Positions 43,113-51,672 of a stretch of 63,555 nt of DNA are shown piece after piece. Numbering within the stretch: the stretch's first letter is position 1; the number at the start of each line of letters is the position of its first letter. The stretch is from Solirubrobacterales bacterium (GTDB lineage: Bacteria; Actinomycetota; Thermoleophilia; Solirubrobacterales; 70-9). Location: contig JAFKLL010000026.1 of the NCBI GenBank assembly GCA_017304845.1, positions 1-63,555 of the forward strand, read 5' to 3'. The position numbers and the translations under genes are program-made. Below the pieces are notes generated by a model. It saw nothing but the letters and a program-made list of their open reading frames with translations. It was not told the origin of the DNA and searched no databases.

Positions 43113-44633
43113 TCAGGCGGCCGAGCCGACCTCGGAGAAGGCTTTCTGGAGCAACCCGTTCAGGGTCGCTTCGCCGCGCGGCACGTCGTCCACGATCCGC
43201 CCGCCGGAAAGAACGAGGATCCGGTGGCACATGGCGAGCAGCTCCTCGAGCTCCGAGGAGACGACGATCACCCCCAGGCCGTCCGCCGCCATCTCCTCGA
43301 TGGTGGCCATCATCTCCTCCTTGGCGCCGATGTCGATGCCGCGGGTCGGCTCGTCGCAGAGCAGCAGCCGGGGCCGGCTGTGCTTCCAGCGGGAGAGCAG
43401 GAGCTTCTGCTGGTTGCCGCCGGACAGATGCCGCACCTCCTCGCCCAGGCGCTCGCGGTCGAAGCCGCAGGCGACGGCCGCCTCGGCGGCCTGCGCCCGG
43501 AGCTTCTTCCGGCTCACCCAGCCGAAGGAGGAGGCGCTGGCCAGGTCGGTCAGGACCGCGTTCTCGGCCGCGGTGCGGGCGGCGATGATGCCCTGGCCCT
43601 TGCGGTCCTCGGGCAGCAGCCCGACCCCGTGGCGGCGACCGGCCCGCACGGTGCGCGGCCAACGCAGATCCTCACCGTCGATCGCGAGCCGGCCGGACGA
43701 GGCGGGCTCGGCCCCGGCCAGGGACCGGAGGATGGTGCTGCGCCCCGACCCGACCAGGCCGGCGATGCCGACGATCTCGCCGGGACGCACGTCGATGTCG
43801 ACCCCGTCCAGCACCCCGTCCACCTTCAGGTCGCGCACCTCGACGTAGGGCTTCGCCTCCGCCACGCCCGCCACGGCGCCGATCCGCTCGCGATGCGAGG
43901 AGGCCGAGCGGCCGAGCATCGCCTCGACCAGGGACTCCTTGTCCCATTCCGAACGCGGCCGTGACGAGACGACGTTGCCCTCGCGGAAGACGGTGATCGC
44001 GTCGGAGAGGTCGAGCACCTCGTCGAGATCGTGGCTGACCAGGGCCATCGTGTAGCCCCGCTCGCGGAGGTCCCGGATCAGCTCGTGGAGAGCCTCCTTC
44101 TCTGACAAGGCCAGGGATGCGGTCGGCTCGTCGAACAGGATCATGCGGACGTCGTCATGCGCAAGTGCCCGCATGATTTCGAGAAGCTGCTGTTCGGCGA
44201 CGGAGAGAGATCCGGCCCGCATCCCCGGCCAAGCCTTGACCCCGAACCTCCGGGCCAAGTCTGTGTACCCACGCTTCATCTCCCCTCGGGCGAGCAGACC
44301 GCCGGGGCGGGCGACCGGGTTCCCGAGGAAGACGTTGGCTTCGGCGGTCATCGCCTCGACGATGGTCAGCTCCTGGTAGATCGCGACCATGCCGGCGGCC
44401 TGTATGCGCCGCGGCTGCCCGACCTCCAGCGGCCGCCCGAAGAACTCGACCTCGCCGTCCGTCGGCACGACCCGGCCGCCGGCGATTCCGAGGGTGGTCG
44501 ACTTGCCGGCCCCGTTCTCGCCGACCAGGGCGTGGACGGTGCCGGCCTCGATCGCGAGGTCGATGCCGTCCAGGGCCCGGGTGGCGCCGTAGGACTTGCC
44601 GACGCCCTTGAGCTCCAGCGCGAGCTCGGCCAT
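43113..44633 (-). CDS. ABC importer ATP-binding protein, RbsA/MglA type
   Basis: A 506-residue tandem ATPase. NBD1 has Walker A VGENGAGKST, signature SLSVAEQQLLEI and Walker B MILFDEPTASL. NBD2 has the degenerate P-loop GLVGSGRST, signature LSGGNQQKLLLSRW and LLLCDEPTRGIDIGAKEE. This layout is characteristic of carbohydrate-uptake type 2 importers (ribose, galactose, also autoinducer-2 and other small polar solutes). It begins one base after the permease stop. Substrate unknown; the regulon link suggests it imports the island's substrate. Confidence 0.94.
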   Translation of the reverse strand: MAELALELKGVGKSYGATRALDGIDLAIEAGTVHALVGENGAGKSTTLGIAGGRVVPTDGEVEFFGRPLEVGQPRRIQAAGMVAIYQELTIVEAMTAEANVFLGNPVARPGGLLARGEMKRGYTDLARRFGVKAWPGMRAGSLSVAEQQLLEIMRALAHDDVRMILFDEPTASLALSEKEALHELIRDLRERGYTMALVSHDLDEVLDLSDAITVFREGNVVSSRPRSEWDKESLVEAMLGRSASSHRERIGAVAGVAEAKPYVEVRDLKVDGVLDGVDIDVRPGEIVGIAGLVGSGRSTILRSLAGAEPASSGRLAIDGEDLRWPRTVRAGRRHGVGLLPEDRKGQGIIAARTAAENAVLTDLASASSFGWVSRKKLRAQAAEAAVACGFDRERLGEEVRHLSGGNQQKLLLSRWKHSRPRLLLCDEPTRGIDIGAKEEMMATIEEMAADGLGVIVVSSELEELLAMCHRILVLSGGRIVDDVPRGEATLNGLLQKAFSEVGSAA

Positions 44634-44634
44634 C

Positions 44635-45609
44635 TCAGTTCCTCCGGAACCGGGTCTCGACCGCGACCGCGAAGAGCACGATCAGGCCCTTGGCCACCAG
44701 CTGGGCCGACTCGTCCAGGGCCATGCGGTTGAAGAGGTTGTTGACGATGGCCAGGATCGCGAGCCCGACCGCCGTGCGCCAGACCGACCCCTCTCCGCCG
44801 AAGAGCGAGGTGCCGCCGATGATCACCACGGCGATCGCGTCGAGCGGGATGGTCGCCCCGAAGGTCGCCTGGCCGATCCCGACCCGCGAGGCCAGCATCG
44901 CCCCGGCGAAGGTGGCGAGCACGCCGATGATGATGAAGGTGCTGGCCTTGAGCAGGTCGACCCGCAGCCCGGCCAGCCGGGACGCCTCCGGGTTGCCGCC
45001 GACCGCGAACAGCTTGTGCCCGAACACGCTCAGCTTGAGCACGAGCTCGCCGATCACGAAGGCCGCGACGAGCACGATCAGCGGAACCGGGATCCCGGCG
45101 ATGTCGCCGGCCCCGAGGAAGTCGAAGTTCGCGGCGTCGGCGATCACCGTGTCGGAGTTCGAGTAGATCAGGGCGATCCCGGTGAAGACCGATGTCGTGG
45201 CCAGGGTGGTGATGAACGAGTTCACCCCGACCCGACTGATGAAGAAGGCGTTGATCGCCCCGAAGCCGGCGCCGACCAGGAGGGTCAGCAGCAGCGCCAG
45301 GGGCAGGGCCATGTTCCCCGACTGGTCGGCGTAGAAGACCGCGCCCATCGCCGCTCCGGCCCCGACCGAGAGGTCGAATCCGCCGGCGATGATGACCAGG
45401 GTCATGCCGACCGCGACGACGCCCACCGCCGCGTTCTGGCTGGCCAGGTTCTGAAGGTTGCCCCAGGAGAAGAACCCGGGGTAGACGATTTCGGAGGCGA
45501 CCGCCAGGAGGACCAGGACGACCAGCATCGGGTACCGGGTGACCCAATCCAGTGCCGCTCTGATCACGCCCCTGCGGTTGCCGTCGATGCTGGTGCTGGC
45601 CGCTTCCAT
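44635..45609 (-). CDS. ABC importer permease, RbsC type
   Basis: A 324-residue permease with eight to ten transmembrane helices (PMLVVLVLLAVASEIVYPG; GVVAVGMTLVIIAGGFDLSV; FIIIGVLATFAGAMLASR). The GGFDLSVGAGAAMGAV stretch is the RbsC/AraH-family signature. ATG 45609 is preferred because GAGGAG lies at proper distance; a GTG at 45618 is possible. A single permease gene implies a homodimer. Confidence 0.92.
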   Translation of the reverse strand: MEAASTSIDGNRRGVIRAALDWVTRYPMLVVLVLLAVASEIVYPGFFSWGNLQNLASQNAAVGVVAVGMTLVIIAGGFDLSVGAGAAMGAVFYADQSGNMALPLALLLTLLVGAGFGAINAFFISRVGVNSFITTLATTSVFTGIALIYSNSDTVIADAANFDFLGAGDIAGIPVPLIVLVAAFVIGELVLKLSVFGHKLFAVGGNPEASRLAGLRVDLLKASTFIIIGVLATFAGAMLASRVGIGQATFGATIPLDAIAVVIIGGTSLFGGEGSVWRTAVGLAILAIVNNLFNRMALDESAQLVAKGLIVLFAVAVETRFRRN

Positions 45610-45657
45610 TCCTCTCACTCCTCTGCTGCTCGCGCTCCCCTTGAAGAGGCCGGGGCC

Positions 45658-45683
45658 GGCCGGCGGGGAGACGCCCGCCGGCC
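45658..45683. other. GC hairpin between binding-protein and permease genes
   Basis: Perfect 10-bp stem (GGCCGGCGGG at 45658-45667 with its complement at 45674-45683) and a 6-base loop, 27 bases after the binding-protein stop. No U-tract. Such hairpins often stabilise the upstream message so that the binding protein is made in excess over permease and ATPase. Confidence 0.55.
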
Positions 45684-45710
45684 CGGGCCTTGTCGGAGGA
45701 AGTGCTTCGG

Positions 45711-46817
45711 CTAGTAGGTCGGCTGGTACGAGTCCGCGTTCTCGCTGTCGATGAACAACGGGTCGCGGACCGAGTTGTCAGGCTCGAACACGTCGACGAA
45801 GCGCTTCGGCTGGTCGCCGCCGAGCACGTCGGTCAGCAGCTCGACCGAGGCGGTTCCGGATTCGGCCGGCGCGTACGGCACCGTCATCTCCATCTTGCCC
45901 GCCTTGATCTGGTCGACCGAGTACTTCGAGGCCCCCATGTCGTAGACCTTGACGTCGTCCATGCCGGCCGAGGTCAGGGCCGCGATCGCGCCGCGCGTCA
46001 TGTCCGAGTAGACGGAGATGACCGCGTCGACGTCCGGGTTGGCCTGGAGGGCGTCCTCCATCATGGTCAGCGAGGTCGGGGTCGTGAAGTCCGAGCGGAC
46101 GCTCGCGACCACGTCGATCCCGTCGGCGTCGCCCTCGTCGGTGACCTGCTGGAGGCCGCCCTCGAAGGTCTGCGTGTTGCCGATCTCCTTCGGGCCGGTC
46201 AGCATGATGACCTTCTTGTCGCCGCCGTCGGCGGTGAGACGATTGAAGATCTCCTTCAGCCAGGCCGCCTTGTAGGTGACCGAGTTCTCGCCGTTGACCA
46301 CGGCCATCGTGCCGGGCTGCCAGAGGTCGTCGCCGGCCGGCTTCAGGGCCCGGTCGCAGACCGGGTTCGAGATCGAGATCACCGCGATGTTCTTGGCCGG
46401 AGCCTGCTTGCTGGTGATGTCGCAGAGCAGCTGGCTGTCGAAGGGCTGCACCATCCAGACGTTGTACTCACCGCTCTGAAGGGCGTTCTCCATCTGGTTC
46501 AGCTGCTTGGTCGGGTCGAGCGCCGAGTCGAAGGTCGTGATCTCGTACCCGGCCGCCTTGGCCGCGTCCTCGGTCGACGAGTTGAGCGCGGTCAACCAGT
46601 CCGTGCCGCTGGCCGAGAACAGGGCGATCTTGACCTCGGGCCCGACCGTCACCGGCTTGTCGAGGCCGACGTCGATGTCGACCGGGTTCTTCAGCTTGAC
46701 GGCGGTGGTGGTGTCGCCGCTCTTGTCACCGTCGCTCGAGTCGGAATCGCCGCATGCCACCACCAGCGATCCCAGGGCGAAAACGAGACATAGAAGTCCC
46801 AGGATTCTCAACTTCAT
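45711..46817 (-). CDS. ABC importer substrate-binding lipoprotein, RbsB type
   Basis: A 368-residue periplasmic-binding-type lipoprotein. The signal peptide ends in a lipobox (LGSLVVACGDSDSSDG, lipidated Cys at about residue 22). The body has the two-lobed type I fold: KIALFSASGTDWLTALNSST, then MVQPFDSQLLCDITSKQAPA and DAVISVYSDMTRGAIAALTS. It is the first gene of the importer operon; GGAGGAGA lies 8 bases before the ATG. The ligand is unknown. Confidence 0.92.
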   Translation of the reverse strand: MKLRILGLLCLVFALGSLVVACGDSDSSDGDKSGDTTTAVKLKNPVDIDVGLDKPVTVGPEVKIALFSASGTDWLTALNSSTEDAAKAAGYEITTFDSALDPTKQLNQMENALQSGEYNVWMVQPFDSQLLCDITSKQAPAKNIAVISISNPVCDRALKPAGDDLWQPGTMAVVNGENSVTYKAAWLKEIFNRLTADGGDKKVIMLTGPKEIGNTQTFEGGLQQVTDEGDADGIDVVASVRSDFTTPTSLTMMEDALQANPDVDAVISVYSDMTRGAIAALTSAGMDDVKVYDMGASKYSVDQIKAGKMEMTVPYAPAESGTASVELLTDVLGGDQPKRFVDVFEPDNSVRDPLFIDSENADSYQPTY

Positions 46818-46875
46818 CTAAGGCTCTCCTCCAAATCGGATTTCGATTCCCGACCCCATGGCCGGATTCCCGTGG

Positions 46876-46895
46876 CGAAACATTACTATCATTCG
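46876..46895. promoter_or_regulatory. Candidate GntR operator, ABC importer unit
   Basis: CGAA (46876-46879), 12 bases, TTCG (46892-46895). The inner block ACATTACTAT is identical to the 35341 site. On the minus strand the centre is GATAGTAATG, with a -10-like GATAGT, about 60 bases before the binding-protein start. Confidence 0.65.
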
Positions 46896-46919
46896 CATCA
46901 TATTGCTAGAAGCATTGTT

Positions 46920-46956
46920 TGCAATAGAAAGACCCGATCCCAAAGAGACCGGGTCT
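46920..46956 (-). terminator. Rho-independent terminator of the HAD gene
   Basis: 7-bp arms AGACCCG (46930-46936) and CGGGTCT (46950-46956) around a 13-base loop. On the minus strand they are followed by TTTCTATT. It lies 50 bases after the HAD stop codon and separates it from the importer operon. Confidence 0.75.
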
Positions 46957-47006
46957 GAAGGGGGAAAACGGCTTCCAGAGTGGGCCGGGGAGGTTTGTAG
47001 CCGGGG

Positions 47007-47783
47007 TCAGTCGGTTCGGCGCTTCGAGAGCCAACCGCCGATTCCGCCCACCAGGAGGGCCGCGGCGGCGGTTCCGCCGATCGCCAAGTTGCGGCCGAGC
47101 CGCTCGAATCGCATCACCTGCCACCCCTCGCGGCGGGCTACCTCGAGCAGCGGAGCGTCCGGGTTGACCGCGACCGCGTTGCCGACCACACCGAGCATCG
47201 GCAGGTCCGAGGCCGAGTCGGAGTAGGCCCAGGATCCGGCCAGGTCGAGGTTCCGCTCCTCGGCCAGGGCCTCGATCGCGATCACCTTGCCCGGCCCGTA
47301 GACGAAGGGGCCGTCGAGGGCGCCCGTGTAGGCGCCGTCCTCGACCACGTAGCGGGTTCCGATCCCGCCGTCCATGCCCAGGACCTGAGCCAGGGACTCG
47401 ACCATGTCGGAGCCGGCGGCGCTCACGATGTAGGTCTCCCGGCCCTCGTCCTGATGCCGGTGGACCTCGGCCAGCACCTCCGGGTAGATCCGGGGCAGGA
47501 TCCCGGCCAGGACCTCGGGCCACATCCGCGATATCTCCGTGAAGGAGACGCCGGCCAGGGTCTCGCGGGCGACCCGGAGGATCTGCCCGGTCTCGTCGTC
47601 CGTGGCTCCCTTGATCCGGTAGCGGACGTGGTCGCGGCCCCAGCGCATCACCTGCGCCCGGGAGATCAGGCCGCGCTCACGGGCGGCCTTCGCGAACTGC
47701 ATGCCGGAGGACCCGGCCATCAAGGTCTTGTCGAGATCGAAGAAGGCCGCCTGAGGGCCGGGCTGAAGACCGTCATCCGCCAT
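47007..47783 (-). CDS. HAD-superfamily (subclass IB) phosphatase with C-terminal membrane helix
   Basis: A 258-residue hydrolase. Motif I is AAFFDLDKTLMAGSS (nucleophile and acid Asp), motif II YIVSAAGSDMVES, and motif III/IV GSWAYSDSASDLPMLGVVG. The pattern is the SerB/CicA-like IB family; substrates are phosphomonoesters such as phosphoserine or lipid phosphates. The C terminus has one hydrophobic helix (AIGGTAAAALLVGGIGGWL) and a basic end SKRRTD, so the enzyme is probably tethered to the membrane, facing the cytosol. Confidence 0.85.
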   Translation of the reverse strand: MADDGLQPGPQAAFFDLDKTLMAGSSGMQFAKAARERGLISRAQVMRWGRDHVRYRIKGATDDETGQILRVARETLAGVSFTEISRMWPEVLAGILPRIYPEVLAEVHRHQDEGRETYIVSAAGSDMVESLAQVLGMDGGIGTRYVVEDGAYTGALDGPFVYGPGKVIAIEALAEERNLDLAGSWAYSDSASDLPMLGVVGNAVAVNPDAPLLEVARREGWQVMRFERLGRNLAIGGTAAAALLVGGIGGWLSKRRTD

Positions 47784-47834
47784 GGCCGGATACGTTAGCG
47801 GTGGTCAATCACCAGGGAGAGAGGTTCAGGATCA

Positions 47835-49064
47835 ATGGGAGAACTCGTGACTTTGCGCCGTCTCGGCGCGCTACTCGCCGTCGTCGGGTGCCTGGCCGCC
47901 CCGGCCGCCGCCTCGGCCTCCGCCCCGGTCTCCGACTGGGTCGAGACCGGCCAGGTGACCTTCGGCGACATCGACGCGATCGCCCGTACCCAGGGCGTCG
48001 CGAGCGACGGCCAGTCGCTGTTCTTCTCCGGGAACATCGGCCTGCTCCGCACCTCGATCGACGATCCCGCCGAGATCCTCACCAACGAGTTCATGACCGC
48101 GATCCCCTCCGACCTCTCGGACAGCGGCCACAACCACATCGGTGACATCGACGTGGCCGACGGCATCCTCTACGCGCCGATCGAGGACGGGCCCGGCTAC
48201 GCGGCCCCCTGGATCGTGCTCTACGACGCGGAGACCCTGCAGCCGACCGGAGACCGCTACCTCCTCCCCGTCTCGGTGCTGCGCGACGGCGTCCCGTGGA
48301 TCGCCGTCGACAAGCCGCGCGGCGTCGCCTACACGATGGAGTGGGGCGACACCGGCAAGCTCTTCGTGTTCCGTCTCAGCGACTTCGAGCTGATCAGGAC
48401 CGTCACCCTCAGCGAGGCCGTGCCGCGCATCCAGGGCGCCAAGGTCTTCCGGGGCAACCTCTACGGCTCGCGCGACAACGGCGCCCAGAAGTCGATCGTC
48501 GCGATCGACCCCGAGACCGGCCAGGTCACCAGCCTCTTCGACCGCGATCTCGGCGACGACTACGAGGCGGAGGGCATCGCCTTCATCCGCCGCAAGACCG
48601 GGACGGTCATGGTCGGGACCGGGATCAAGCAGGGCAGCGGCGGCTACATCGAGATGCGCTCCTACCGGATCGGGGGCGACGTCACCGCCCCCGTCCTCAG
48701 CCGCGTGAAGCTCGCCCCGAAGCGGATCAGGCCGGGCCGGGCGCTGAAGCTCTCGCTCACCGCCTCCGAGCGGGTGACGGTCGCGGCCCGGTGGTCGAAG
48801 TGCGTCGGCCCGCGCCGGCGCCCCTGCGGCAGGACCAAGGCCCTGGGCGCGAACCGGACCTTCTCGCTCGAGGCGGGCTCGAACCGCGTCTCGCTGGCCC
48901 CGAGCTACGCGCGGAGCGGCAAGAAGCCGGTGCGTCTCAGGCCCGGCCGCTGGCGCCTCTCGATCACGCCGACCGACCTAGCGGACATCGAAGGGACGGC
49001 CGCCAAGGCGGATCTGACCGTGGTCAAGCCGCGTCGCCCAGCGACTCGGCGATCTCGTTCGTGA
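47835..49064 (+). CDS. Exported propeller-like protein
   Basis: A 409-residue protein with a signal peptide (RRLGALLAVVGCLAAPAAASAS). Residues about 30-275 contain repeated strands such as GVASDGQSLFFSGNIGLLRT, GILYAPIEDGPGYAAPWIVL and KVFRGNLYGSRDNGAQKSIV, suggesting a beta-propeller. Residues about 280-400 form an Ig-like module with a basic, cysteine-containing stretch (SKCVGPRRRPCGRTK). No catalytic motif is seen. It is divergent from the HAD gene, and its last 41 bases overlap the CYTH-CHAD gene on the other strand. Confidence 0.65.
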   Translation: MGELVTLRRLGALLAVVGCLAAPAAASASAPVSDWVETGQVTFGDIDAIARTQGVASDGQSLFFSGNIGLLRTSIDDPAEILTNEFMTAIPSDLSDSGHNHIGDIDVADGILYAPIEDGPGYAAPWIVLYDAETLQPTGDRYLLPVSVLRDGVPWIAVDKPRGVAYTMEWGDTGKLFVFRLSDFELIRTVTLSEAVPRIQGAKVFRGNLYGSRDNGAQKSIVAIDPETGQVTSLFDRDLGDDYEAEGIAFIRRKTGTVMVGTGIKQGSGGYIEMRSYRIGGDVTAPVLSRVKLAPKRIRPGRALKLSLTASERVTVAARWSKCVGPRRRPCGRTKALGANRTFSLEAGSNRVSLAPSYARSGKKPVRLRPGRWRLSITPTDLADIEGTAAKADLTVVKPRRPATRRSRS

Positions 49065-50364
49065 AGCGCCCCGGCTTGAGCCGGTAGGTCCGCTCGCCGA
49101 GCCGGAGGCAGTGGTCGAGCAGACGCTCCCGCGCCTCCGAGATCGATTCCCGCAGGCGGGCGGCCTCGGCCTCCCCCAGGCCGCGACCGACGAGGTCTCC
49201 CGCCAGGACGTCGAGGTCGTGCAGGTCGCCGAGCTTGTCGGCCAGCTCCTCGGCCCGCCGTCGCATGTCCGCGAACTCGGGCAACCGGGGCTCGAGGATC
49301 TCGAGCTGGTACCGGAGGTCCTTGGCCCGCTTTCGCCAGGCGTGCAGGTCGGCCGCGCTCTCGGACTTGCGGGCCCGGCGCATCGCCCGGCGGCCGCGCC
49401 GGTAGCTGCGCCCGAGGTTGCCCGCGACCTGTTCCGGATCGGCGCCGGGATCGCGGCCCACGAAGTCGATCCTGACCCCTTCGATCAGATCGGTCACCCG
49501 GCGCAGCCGGTCGGGGGTCAGGTCGTCGCGGTGACCGTCAGCCTCCCGCTCCAGGTCCCGGCGCCAGGCCGCCCCGCCGGAGCCGCCGGGCAGGTTCGGA
49601 GCGACGCCGTCGAGGGTCTCGATCTTGACCGTCGCGTCCCGCGCCCCGGCCAGCCCGGCCGCGGCCTCGCGACAGGACGAGTTCGCCGCCTTCCTCTCCT
49701 GGTCGGGGATCGTTCCCCGGAGCAGCCTCAGGGACGAGCGGATCTTCTTCAGGCTCTTCCTCGCCTCGTGGACGTCCGCGGCCGGATCGGTGGCGGCGTC
49801 GGCCCGGCGCACCGCCGCGGAGGCCTGGGCGGCCCGCGCCGCGATCACCCTGGCGACCCCGATCCCCGGATCCTCCCCGCCCCGCAGCCGGAACTCGCCT
49901 TTCCGGTCCGGGAGGCCGGCGACCGCCAGGCTCTGGTTCGCCCAGGCCCGGTCCCCGGTCAGCTCCCGGCCGAACCAGGACGGGGGCCGGAACCGGCGCG
50001 CCGCCCGCTCGGAGGAGAACTCGACCTCGACCACCGAGGTTCCGGCCAGATCCCCTTCGAAGACGTCGAGCTCCGCGACCAATCCGCCCTCGAGGTCGAT
50101 CCGGCGACGGGCCTTCTCGATTCGCCTGCCTTCCGACAGGGGCCACAGCTCGTCAAAGGTCTCGCGGTCTATCTCGACCTCGGTCTCCGCCCGGGACTCC
50201 CCATGCCCGTTCTTGACGGTCAGGAGCAGGGTCTCGCCGAAACGGCGCAGGCGGACCTCTGACTGCTCGTCGATCGCCAGGTAACCCTGCGCGATGACTT
50301 CGGGGGCACCGTCCGGCGCCTCCGAGTCATCAACCAGAAACTTGCGTTCTACCTCGGTGCCGAT
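49024..50364 (-). CDS. CYTH-CHAD protein with no standard start codon
   Basis: The reading frame encodes a CYTH triphosphate tunnel domain (TEVERKFLVDDSEAPDG, with the ExExK motif, residues about 3-115) followed by a CHAD helical domain (DVHEARKSLKKIRSSLRLLR and DLHAWRKRAKDLRYQLEIL). Such proteins bind or process polyphosphate. The whole CYTH part is open, but no ATG, GTG or TTG occurs before it in frame after the upstream stop. The likely start is ATC at 50364 or CTG at 50395-50397, which overlaps the thiolase stop. A TTG at 50082 would drop most of CYTH. The 446-residue model assumes 50364. Confidence 0.7.
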   Translation of the reverse strand: MGTEVERKFLVDDSEAPDGAPEVIAQGYLAIDEQSEVRLRRFGETLLLTVKNGHGESRAETEVEIDRETFDELWPLSEGRRIEKARRRIDLEGGLVAELDVFEGDLAGTSVVEVEFSSERAARRFRPPSWFGRELTGDRAWANQSLAVAGLPDRKGEFRLRGGEDPGIGVARVIAARAAQASAAVRRADAATDPAADVHEARKSLKKIRSSLRLLRGTIPDQERKAANSSCREAAAGLAGARDATVKIETLDGVAPNLPGGSGGAAWRRDLEREADGHRDDLTPDRLRRVTDLIEGVRIDFVGRDPGADPEQVAGNLGRSYRRGRRAMRRARKSESAADLHAWRKRAKDLRYQLEILEPRLPEFADMRRRAEELADKLGDLHDLDVLAGDLVGRGLGEAEAARLRESISEARERLLDHCLRLGERTYRLKPGRFTNEIAESLGDAA

Positions 50365-50393
50365 ACCCCGAGGGTACCGGCCCGGGCGAAGCC

Positions 50394-51569
50394 TCAGACC
50401 TCGACGAGGATCGCGTCGCCCTGACCGCCGCCCGAGCAGATCGCGGCGCAGCCGAGACCGCCGCCGCGACGCTGGAGCTCACGGACCAGCGCGCCGATGA
50501 CGCGGGCGCCGGAGGCGCCGATCGGGTGACCGAGGGCGACGGCGCCGCCGTTCACGTTCATCTTCTCCGGGTCGATGTCGAGCATCTTGATCGTGTTCAG
50601 GGTCACCGAGGCGAAGGCCTCGTTGACTTCCCAGACGTCGACGTCGGCCGGGGTCTTGCCCAGCTTCTCGAGCGCGGCCTTGGCGGCCAGGGCCGGGGTC
50701 TTGGCGAGGCAGGCGTACTCGTCGCCGATCTGGCCGTAGCCGACGATCGTGCCCATGATCTCCTTGCCGTTGGCCTGGGCCCACTCCTCGGAGGCGAGGA
50801 CCAGGGCGCCGGCGCCGTCGTTGACGCCCGGGGCGTTGCCGGCGGTGTGGGTGGCGTCGTCGCCGCCCACGGCGCGCAGCTTGCCGAGGCTCTCGGCGGT
50901 GGTGCCGGGGCGGATCGCCTCGTCTTCCTCGACCACGGTGTCGCCCTTGCGGCCCTTGACGGTGACCGGGACGATCTCCTCGGCCAGGATGCCAGCTTCC
51001 TGCGCCTTCTGGGCCAGCTCATGCGAGCGGGCGGACCAGGCGTCCATCTCCTCGCGGGTGATGCCGACCTCGTTCGAGACGCCCGAGGCCTCGGCGATCA
51101 TCTGCAGGTGGGTGAAGGGGTTGGTGAGACCGTCGTGGGTCATCGAGTCGATCGCCTTGACGTCGCCCATGCGGAAGCCCGAGCGGGCGCCCGGCAGCAG
51201 GTACGGGGCGAGGGACATCGACTCCATGCCACCGGCAACGCCGACCTCGATGTCGCCGGCGCGGATCGCCTGGTCGATCAGGCCGGTGGCGCGCATGCCG
51301 GAGGCGCAGACCTTGTTGACGGTCTCCGAGGGGACTTCCTTCGGGATGCCGCCGTTGATCTGGGCCTGACGCGACGGGATCTGGCCCTGGCCGGCCTGGA
51401 TGACCTGGCCGAAGCTGACCTGCTCGACCTGGTCCGGAGCGATCCCGGCCCGCTCCAGCGCACCGGCGATCGCGACGCCGCCGAGCTCGGCCGCGTTCAC
51501 GGTCGAGAGGCCACCGCCCATCTTGCCGAAGGGGGTGCGGGCAGAACTGAGGATGACTGTGCGGGCCAT
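50394..51569 (-). CDS. Acetyl-CoA C-acetyltransferase (thiolase)
   Basis: Cleaves acetoacetyl-CoA (or longer 3-ketoacyl-CoA) to acetyl-CoA, or runs in reverse. The 391-residue protein has the acyl-accepting cysteine in NKVCASGMRATGLIDQAI, the GHPIGASGARV histidine region and the second cysteine in CSGGGQGDAILVEV. The short form and sequence resemble biosynthetic/degradative acetoacetyl-CoA thiolases. It would complete breakdown of acetoacetyl-CoA from the island's synthetase, although it lies outside the GntR sites. Confidence 0.93.
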   Translation of the reverse strand: MARTVILSSARTPFGKMGGGLSTVNAAELGGVAIAGALERAGIAPDQVEQVSFGQVIQAGQGQIPSRQAQINGGIPKEVPSETVNKVCASGMRATGLIDQAIRAGDIEVGVAGGMESMSLAPYLLPGARSGFRMGDVKAIDSMTHDGLTNPFTHLQMIAEASGVSNEVGITREEMDAWSARSHELAQKAQEAGILAEEIVPVTVKGRKGDTVVEEDEAIRPGTTAESLGKLRAVGGDDATHTAGNAPGVNDGAGALVLASEEWAQANGKEIMGTIVGYGQIGDEYACLAKTPALAAKAALEKLGKTPADVDVWEVNEAFASVTLNTIKMLDIDPEKMNVNGGAVALGHPIGASGARVIGALVRELQRRGGGLGCAAICSGGGQGDAILVEV

Positions 51570-51672
51570 GGTGCCTTTCAGGTCTAGAGGGGAAATCTGG
51601 AAAAGGACGAAACGAAGTGCACCGGGGACGATACCGATCGGGAGGCCGCAGCCGGGCTCTAGACTCAGGCAA

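Noticed and set aside
49024..50082. CHAD-only protein starting at TTG 50082
   Set aside because: The CYTH ExExK and most of its barrel lie in the same frame upstream, so the shorter start would cut a real domain.
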